NCBI GenBank assembly: GCA_008711135.1
Contig: VUAW01000004.1
Span: 161,582 to 225,581 of the forward strand
Length of the DNA stretch: 64,000 bases
Direction: 5' to 3'
Origin: Rhodobacteraceae bacterium LNNU 3342
GTDB lineage: Bacteria > Pseudomonadota > Alphaproteobacteria > Rhodobacterales > Rhodobacteraceae
Below are positions 59,165 to 64,000 of this stretch, piece by piece. The translations under genes and the position numbers were made by a program. Under the pieces are notes generated by a model. The model saw only the letters and a program-made list of their open reading frames with translations, did no database searches and had not been told where the DNA came from. Positions within the stretch are counted from its first letter, which is position 1. Each line of letters begins with the position of its first letter.

Positions 59165-60238
59165 ATGTTCTACCGACTCTCGGGCATCCATCACACGCGG
59201 TACGAAAGCGCACGGGCGCTGTGGCCGGTTCCGGCAGACCGCTGGCAGGTCGTGGCGCTGGCGGTGCTGGCGCTGGCGGCGCCGCTCTTCGTGTCAAACC
59301 TGTACCTGGGCAGCTATATCCTGCCTTGGCTGATCTGGGCGGCGGCGGCCCTATCGCTGTCGCTGCTGATGGGACTGGCAGGGCAGCTGCATTTCGGCTT
59401 TGCCGCCGTGATGGCGATCGGGGCCTATAGTTCCATCCATCTGGTCCGTGCAGGGGTGCCGTTTGAACTCGCCCTGCTGGGCGCAGGGGTGGTATCGGCC
59501 CTGATCGGCACTGTCTTTGGCGCGGCGGCCCTGCGGGTGAAGGGGCTGTACCTCGTAATGGCGACGCTGGCGATGCAGTACCTGGTCGACTGGGTGATCA
59601 TCAACGTGCCCGCCATTTCAGGCGGCGCGCAGGCGACGCTGCGGACGCCGGCAGTCAGCTTCCTTGGCCTGCCGATCAGCACGCTGATAGAGCGCTATTA
59701 TTTTGCCCTAGGCTGGGCGGTGCTGATCACCCTGTTCTTCATGAACGTCAAGCGGACCAGCTTTGGCCGCGCGCTGGTCGCGATCCGGGACAAGGACTTT
59801 GCCGCGGCGGTCATCGGCGTCGATCCCTTCCGGTACAAGCTGATGGCCTTCCTGACTTCCTCGTTCATCGGCGGGGTGACGGGGGCAGTGCTGGCCTTCT
59901 GCTATTACCGCGCGGTGACACCGGAACAGTTTTCGTTCAACGTGTCAATTCAACTTGTCGCAATGGTGCTGGTGGGCGGGCTGGGCAGCGCGATCGGCGG
60001 GTATCTTGGCGCGGGCTTCGTGCTGCTGGTGCCGATCTTCCTGACGAACTTCATCGCCGGGCTGGGCGAAAGCGGCTGGATCTACATTTCCCAGAACCTG
60101 ATGGCCCACCTGCCCCTGATTTTCTATGGCGCGATGATCATCGGCTTCCTGCTGCTGGAGCCGCTGGGCTTGGCGAAGATCTACGACAACATCCGGAAAG
60201 CATTGCTGGTCTGGCCGTTCCGCCATTCCAGAAGCTGA
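59165..60238 (+). CDS. LIV-type ABC transporter permease (LivM-like)
   Basis: The 357-residue protein has about ten hydrophobic helices and an unusual polar N-terminus (MFYRLSGIHHTRYESARAL) before the first. The LivM core is seen in LSLSLLMGLAGQLHFGFAAVMAIGAY and in the coupling loop FGRALVAIRDKDFAAAVIGVDPFRYK, followed by VLVGGLGSAIGGYLGAGFV. It is the partner of the LivH-like permease, 3 bp upstream. A 31-bp gap with a strong ribosome binding site separates it from the binding-protein gene. Confidence 0.92.
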   Translation: MFYRLSGIHHTRYESARALWPVPADRWQVVALAVLALAAPLFVSNLYLGSYILPWLIWAAAALSLSLLMGLAGQLHFGFAAVMAIGAYSSIHLVRAGVPFELALLGAGVVSALIGTVFGAAALRVKGLYLVMATLAMQYLVDWVIINVPAISGGAQATLRTPAVSFLGLPISTLIERYYFALGWAVLITLFFMNVKRTSFGRALVAIRDKDFAAAVIGVDPFRYKLMAFLTSSFIGGVTGAVLAFCYYRAVTPEQFSFNVSIQLVAMVLVGGLGSAIGGYLGAGFVLLVPIFLTNFIAGLGESGWIYISQNLMAHLPLIFYGAMIIGFLLLEPLGLAKIYDNIRKALLVWPFRHSRS

Positions 60239-60269
60239 CGCCCCAATGCGGGCAAAAAGGGAGGAAAAG

Positions 60270-61511
60270 ATGAAGTGGTTCACCAGAACTGCCGGAATGG
60301 CGGCAATTGCGGCCGCGATGACCGCGGGCGGGGCCGTGGCGCAGGACAACACCATCAGGTTTGGCCTGCTGCAGGACTTCACCGCCGTCTACACCTTCGT
60401 GACGGGCGAATATAACCAAGGCCAGCGGGATTACCTGACACTGGTCAACCAGGAAGGCGGCATCGACGGCCATACCTTCAACGCCATCGTGCGCGACACC
60501 GGCAACCAGCCGCAGCGCGGGATCGAAGCCTATAACCGCGCCCGGGAGGAAGGCGCGATCCTGTTCGACTTCCTGTCCACCCCGGTGTCGCGGGCGCTGG
60601 TCGATCAGGTGCTTCAGGACGAGGTCGTGCTGATCACCCCGCTGCACGGGCGCGGCGATGCATCCGACGGAACGACTTTCCCGTATGTCTTTCCGATGAT
60701 GGCGACCTACTGGTCGCAGGCGACGATCCTTGCCCAGTACCTGAAGGACAACGGTGGGCTGGACGGCAAGAAGATCGCCGTCGTCCACATCGACAGCCCC
60801 TTTGGCCGCGAGCCGATCCCGGTGCTGGAGGCGCTGGCCGAGGATGAAGGGTTCGAACTTCGCGCCTTCCCCTATGCCAGCCCCGGCAACGAACAGTCGG
60901 CAACCTGGAGCGAGGTGCGCCGCTATCGTCCCGACGCGGTCTTCATCTGGGGCGCGGGCGGCGGCCAGTCCGTTTCCGTACGCGAAGGCATCCGTAACGG
61001 CATCCCCGCCGAAAACATCTATTCGGTCGTCTGGCTGGCGGAAACCGACGCAGCCAACGTGGGCGCGGACGTCATGACCGGCGTGCATCGGTATGAGGCC
61101 GTGGCCACGGGCACTGACTTGCCCATCCTGCAGCGCATCCAGGAACAGGTCATCGACGCCGGCCTTGGCGCGGGCGATGCCGCCGCTGTTGGCTCCACCT
61201 ACTACAACATCGGTGTGGCGACGATGGCCGTCGCGGTCGAGGCCGCGCGCCTTGCGCTCGAGCATGAGGGCGCGCCGCTGGACGGGGCCAAGCTCAAGGC
61301 CGGGTTCGAGCGGATCGAGAACTTCGACGCCGAAGGCCTGATGCCGCCGATCACCATCACCGCCGAGGATCATCAGGGCGGCGGCTTTGGCCGCGTGTCC
61401 CAGTGGAACGGAACGGCGTGGGAACCGGTGTCCGACTGGTTCGCAGCGTATCAGGACGTGGTGCGCGAGGAAATCGAACAGGGCGCCGCCGAATACGCAG
61501 GAGGCAACTGA
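60270..61511 (+). CDS. LIV-type ABC transporter substrate-binding protein
   Basis: The 413-residue protein has a Sec signal peptide (residues about 1-28, cleavage near AVA-QDN) and a type I periplasmic binding fold: IRFGLLQDFTAVYTFVTGEYNQGQRDYLTLVNQEGGIDG, KIAVVHIDSPFGREPIPVLEALAEDEG and DAVFIWGAGGGQSVSVREGI. It differs from LivJ in length and pocket residues, in line with a non-amino-acid ligand such as an aromatic or short-chain acid. The ATG at 60270 follows GGGAGGAAA; ATG 60246 is less well placed. It sits between the permeases and the second ATPase. Confidence 0.9.
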   Translation: MKWFTRTAGMAAIAAAMTAGGAVAQDNTIRFGLLQDFTAVYTFVTGEYNQGQRDYLTLVNQEGGIDGHTFNAIVRDTGNQPQRGIEAYNRAREEGAILFDFLSTPVSRALVDQVLQDEVVLITPLHGRGDASDGTTFPYVFPMMATYWSQATILAQYLKDNGGLDGKKIAVVHIDSPFGREPIPVLEALAEDEGFELRAFPYASPGNEQSATWSEVRRYRPDAVFIWGAGGGQSVSVREGIRNGIPAENIYSVVWLAETDAANVGADVMTGVHRYEAVATGTDLPILQRIQEQVIDAGLGAGDAAAVGSTYYNIGVATMAVAVEAARLALEHEGAPLDGAKLKAGFERIENFDAEGLMPPITITAEDHQGGGFGRVSQWNGTAWEPVSDWFAAYQDVVREEIEQGAAEYAGGN

Positions 61512-61513
61512 TC

Positions 61514-62308
61514 ATGCCGGGGCTCGCCCTTTCCAATGTCGAAGTCATCTATGACAAGGTGTTCCTCGCCATCAAGGGCGTGTCCCTAGAGGTGCCGGAG
61601 GGCGAGATGGTCGCCCTCCTTGGATCGAATGGCGCAGGCAAGAGCACCACGCTTAAGGCAATCAGCGGTTTGCTGGGGCCTGAACGGGGGTTGGTAACGC
61701 GCGGCACCGTGCGGTTCGGCGACATCGACCTGCTATCGATGGGCCCGCCGCAGCGGGTGGCGCGGGGCATCGTCCATGTCTTGGAAGGGCGGCGCGTCTT
61801 CGGCCACCTGACGCCCGATGAAAACCTGGTTGCCGCCTATCGCGGCGGCCGGGACGCGCGCCCGTTCGAGGAACTGCGCGACCAGGTCTATGCCTATTTC
61901 CCCCGGCTGAAGGAACGCGCTCGGTCCAAGGCCGGGTACCTGTCGGGCGGTGAACAGCAGATGCTGGCAATCGGCCGGGCACTGGTGACGGAGCCCAAGC
62001 TCATCATGCTGGACGAGCCGAGCCTGGGCCTTTCTCCGCTGCTGGTGCAGGAGATCTTTGGCATCATCCGTGAGATCAACGCCCGGCAGAAGCTGACCGT
62101 GCTGCTGGTCGAGCAGAACGCCGCTGCGACGTTGGAAATCGTCAACCGCGCTTACCTGATCGAAAACGGCCAGATCGTGATGTCGGGCGATGCGGCGACG
62201 CTCCGGGAAAACCCGGATGTCCAGGAATTCTATCTCGGAGGCAGCGGCGGCAAGGTCGACTACCACGCCGTCAAGCACTACCGGCGCCGCAAGCGCTGGC
62301 TCGCCTGA
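61514..62308 (+). CDS. LIV-type ABC transporter ATPase (LivF-like)
   Basis: The 264-residue protein is the second ATPase of the importer. Walker A is LLGSNGAGKSTTLKAISG, the Q-loop region VLEGRRVFGHLTPDENL, the signature YLSGGEQQMLAIGRAL, Walker B LIMLDEPSLGLSP and the switch LLVEQNAAATLEIVN, which is the LivF form. After about residue 245 a basic tail DYHAVKHYRRRKRWLA is present that is not typical of LivF. It follows the binding-protein stop by 2 bp and precedes the PaaK-like gene by 30 bp. Confidence 0.92.
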   Translation: MPGLALSNVEVIYDKVFLAIKGVSLEVPEGEMVALLGSNGAGKSTTLKAISGLLGPERGLVTRGTVRFGDIDLLSMGPPQRVARGIVHVLEGRRVFGHLTPDENLVAAYRGGRDARPFEELRDQVYAYFPRLKERARSKAGYLSGGEQQMLAIGRALVTEPKLIMLDEPSLGLSPLLVQEIFGIIREINARQKLTVLLVEQNAAATLEIVNRAYLIENGQIVMSGDAATLRENPDVQEFYLGGSGGKVDYHAVKHYRRRKRWLA

Positions 62309-62338
62309 CACGATGCTTCAAAACAAGGATCTATCCGC

Positions 62339-63508
62339 ATGACTGACAGTCAGGATGAAGCCGCGACCATGGCCGCGCTTGGCCGTTGCCTTGCCCGCGC
62401 GATGGGTGAAAGCGCCGGCTGGGTCGCGCATCTGGCAGGGGTGGACCCGCAGTCCGTCACCTCGCGCGCGGCACTGGCGCGGCTGCCGGTGCTGCGCAAG
62501 TCTGACCTTCTGGATCTGCAGGCCGCCGCACCGCCGCTGGGCGGGTTGAACCTGACCCAACCGGGGGACATGGCGCGCCTCTTCCTGTCGCCCGGCCCTA
62601 TTCATGAGCCCGAAGGCCGGGGTGAAGACTGGTGGGGCGCCGCACCCGCCCTTCGGGCTGCTGGCGTGCGGGCTGGCGACATCGTGCTGAACACGTTTTC
62701 CTATCACCTGACCCCGGGCGGTTTCATGTTCGACGGCGGCGCGAGGGCGCTGGGCTGCGCGGTAATCCCTGCCGGCCCCTCTGCCCCGGCCGACCAGGTC
62801 GCCGCTATTCGCCAGTACCACCCGCGGGTCTATGTCGGCATTCCTGATTTCCTCAAGATCCTGATCGAAAAGCTCGATGAGGCCCGCGTGGAAAACCCGA
62901 TCTCGCTCGGCATCCTGTCCGGCGGCGCGCTGCCACCCTCATTGCAGGACTGGTTCAGCGGGCGCGGCGTGACGGTGCGGCAAAGCTACGGCACCGCCGA
63001 CCTCGGCATCGTGGCCTATGAGGACGGCGGCCCGGGGATGCGGTTCGGCAGCAACGTAATCCCGGAAGTCGTGAGCCCCGGCACCGGCACCCCCCTCCCC
63101 GACGGCGACGTGGGCGAGCTTCTTGTGACGCGCGTCAACCCGGACTACCCGCTGTTCCGCTTCGCGACCGGGGACATGACCTCGCTGATCCCTGGGGATC
63201 CCCTGCGGATGAGCGGTTGGAAAGGCCGGGCCGATCAGGCCACCAAGGTCAAGGGCATGTTCGTCCGTCCCGAACAGATCGCGGCACTGGCCCGCGCCCT
63301 GCCCGGCCTTGGCCGCCTGCGTCTCGTTGTCACACGAGAGGAAGAACGCGACCGGATGACCCTGCTTGCCGAACACCCCGACGCAGGCGTGGCCGCGCAA
63401 CTGACCGATCTGCTGCGCGAACACACCAAGTTGGGGGGCGAGGTGCGGATCGTGGAGCCGGGGTCATTGCCGAATGATGGTAGATTTATTTATGATGAGC
63501 GTGAATAA
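62339..63508 (+). CDS. PaaK-like phenylacetate-CoA ligase family protein with degenerate phosphate loop
   Basis: The 389-residue protein resembles phenylacetate-CoA ligases (COG1541), about 40 residues shorter than PaaK. Recognisable ANL blocks are AGDIVLNTFSYHLTPGGFMFDGGARALGC, GGALPPSLQDWF, the adenylate-type motif QSYGTADLGIVAYE, FRFATGDMTSLI and GWKGRADQATKVKGMFVRPEQI. At the place of the ATP phosphate loop (SSGTTGxP in PaaK) it has FLSPGPIHEPEGRG, so the usual Ser/Thr-Gly pattern is absent. It might be a non-ATP-hydrolysing partner, a CoA-binding protein or an enzyme with altered chemistry. It is the last gene of the LIV operon, which argues for a role with the transported acid. Confidence 0.8.
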   Translation: MTDSQDEAATMAALGRCLARAMGESAGWVAHLAGVDPQSVTSRAALARLPVLRKSDLLDLQAAAPPLGGLNLTQPGDMARLFLSPGPIHEPEGRGEDWWGAAPALRAAGVRAGDIVLNTFSYHLTPGGFMFDGGARALGCAVIPAGPSAPADQVAAIRQYHPRVYVGIPDFLKILIEKLDEARVENPISLGILSGGALPPSLQDWFSGRGVTVRQSYGTADLGIVAYEDGGPGMRFGSNVIPEVVSPGTGTPLPDGDVGELLVTRVNPDYPLFRFATGDMTSLIPGDPLRMSGWKGRADQATKVKGMFVRPEQIAALARALPGLGRLRLVVTREEERDRMTLLAEHPDAGVAAQLTDLLREHTKLGGEVRIVEPGSLPNDGRFIYDERE

Positions 63509-63893
63509 GGGCTTCGTCCAATACCGCCGGAAGATCGCACCTCGCACATGTCACTGGCAAAAGTGAAACATGGCTGCCGCCTCTTCGCTTGACCGAAACT
63601 TCGTGTCGCTGACCTGCGACCTGAAGTGGACTTTCCGGATGGTATTTTCAGGCCCCCCTTCCGCCGCTTCTCATTCTTGGCCGCCGATGCTGGTGTTTCC
63701 AGCTTCGTCATGGCGACAGGTCGGCTACGTCGCCGGGATACTGCAGGGGCGATCGGGATTTACATCCAATAGCGCTGTGGGGACAATCGTCGTTGTGGTG
63801 CCGGCGCCAATCCTCCAGCTTTCAACCGTCTTCGGGAGGCTCATAAAGTTGCCACTGTTGCGCCATTGTCCAAGTGGAAATTGCGACTGGCGT
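63509..63893. other. Gap without recognised gene, next to the mobile element
   Basis: These 385 bp separate the last operon gene from the transposase end. Codon use differs from the neighbouring genes and open frames on both strands (for example 63490-63711 and 63725-63940, reverse) have no family resemblance. No clear intrinsic terminator of the LIV operon was seen. The stretch may include the end of the insertion sequence, but I could not identify an inverted repeat or target duplication. Confidence 0.4.
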
Positions 63894-64000
63894 TCAGGCA
63901 CTCTGAGCGAGCTTGCCGTTGAAGGCCTTGATGACGCCATCGTTTATGGCAAGTGCCTGATGCGGGCGGCGGGTGTTGTAGAACTGGATCCAGTCGCCGA
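63894..64000 (-). CDS. IS3-family transposase, C-terminal end (5' part outside window)
   Basis: The reverse frame from the window edge reads GDWIQFYNTRRPHQALA and then INDGVIKAFNGKLAQSA before TGA. W-x-x-x-Y-N-x-x-R-P-H-x-x-L is the conserved end of the DDE integrase domain of IS3-family transposases. In most IS3 proteins a few further residues of a different kind follow; here the segment VIKAFNGKLAQ looks like the motif (I-E-A-F-N-G-K) that normally precedes NTxRPHxAL, so the end may be rearranged. Only 35 codons are in the window. It is the only mobile-element signal found. Confidence 0.75.
   Translation of the reverse strand, partial: GDWIQFYNTRRPHQALAINDGVIKAFNGKLAQSA

Noticed and set aside
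63725..63940. Reverse frame of 71 codons next to the transposase end
   Set aside because: It overlaps the transposase frame in another phase and resembles no known protein.

Overview
The window is 64 kb of GC-rich chromosome from an alphaproteobacterium, most likely a member of the Rhodobacterales (Rhodobacteraceae/Paracoccaceae). The evidence is direct: a CckA-type hybrid histidine kinase with a CtrA box (GTTAA-N7-TTAAC) in front of it, a recA preceded by the alphaproteobacterial SOS box GTTC-N7-GTTC, a heterotetrameric sarcosine oxidase operon, a RimB-RimK fusion, and protein sequences of rhodobacterial type. The genus cannot be fixed from the sequence alone. Almost all of the window is dense core genome with short operons and ATGA stop/start overlaps. 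The only mobile DNA is the end of an IS3-type transposase at the right edge.

Left part (1-15.3 kb): truncated alaS, recA with terminator and SOS box, a small sulfotransferase-like protein, cckA, an rRNA m5C methyltransferase next to guaB, an agmatinase-family hydrolase, a cation/proton antiporter with a cyclic-nucleotide-binding tail, a DMT transporter coupled to a lipid-A-type acyltransferase, and a secreted DUF1223 protein. Centre-left (15.5-31.4 kb): acnA with a strong terminator; a four-gene ABC importer (binding protein, two permeases, ATPase) with a hairpin between the binding protein and the permeases; two tandem tRNA-Val genes with different anticodons; an HU-like protein; lon with a heat-shock-like promoter; a small secreted protein; tgt; the rimB-rimK fusion; two Fe-S assembly genes; tpiA; sodB.

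Centre (31.4-51.2 kb): the sarcosine oxidase operon soxB-(small membrane protein)-soxD-soxA-soxG; ccmI-ruvX-DUF1289; a TauE/SafE permease; dusA; an orphan Wzz/BY-kinase exopolysaccharide protein; a YceI protein; the rpsF-rpsR-rplI ribosomal operon; an SMR exporter; trigger factor with tRNA-Leu; the NAD(P)HX repair enzyme; and glnB-glnA. Right part (51.3-64 kb): a tungstate-type ABC importer (tupBCA) facing its probable one-component regulator across an 86-bp region with a palindrome, then a LysR regulator facing an eight-kilobase operon that joins a complete branched-chain-amino-acid-type (LIV/HAAT) importer to two acyl-CoA-ligase-family proteins.

The most interesting point is that last operon. 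It begins with a 15-codon open reading frame with a strong ribosome binding site whose stop codon overlaps the start of the first transporter gene, and it ends with a PaaK-like protein in which the usual ATP phosphate-binding loop is not recognisable. Other points are the perfect CtrA box in front of cckA, a lipid A acyltransferase homologue lacking the acidic residue of its HX4(D/E) motif, and a RimB-RimK fusion whose textbook substrate, ribosomal protein S6, is encoded in the same window but ends in arginines rather than glutamates.
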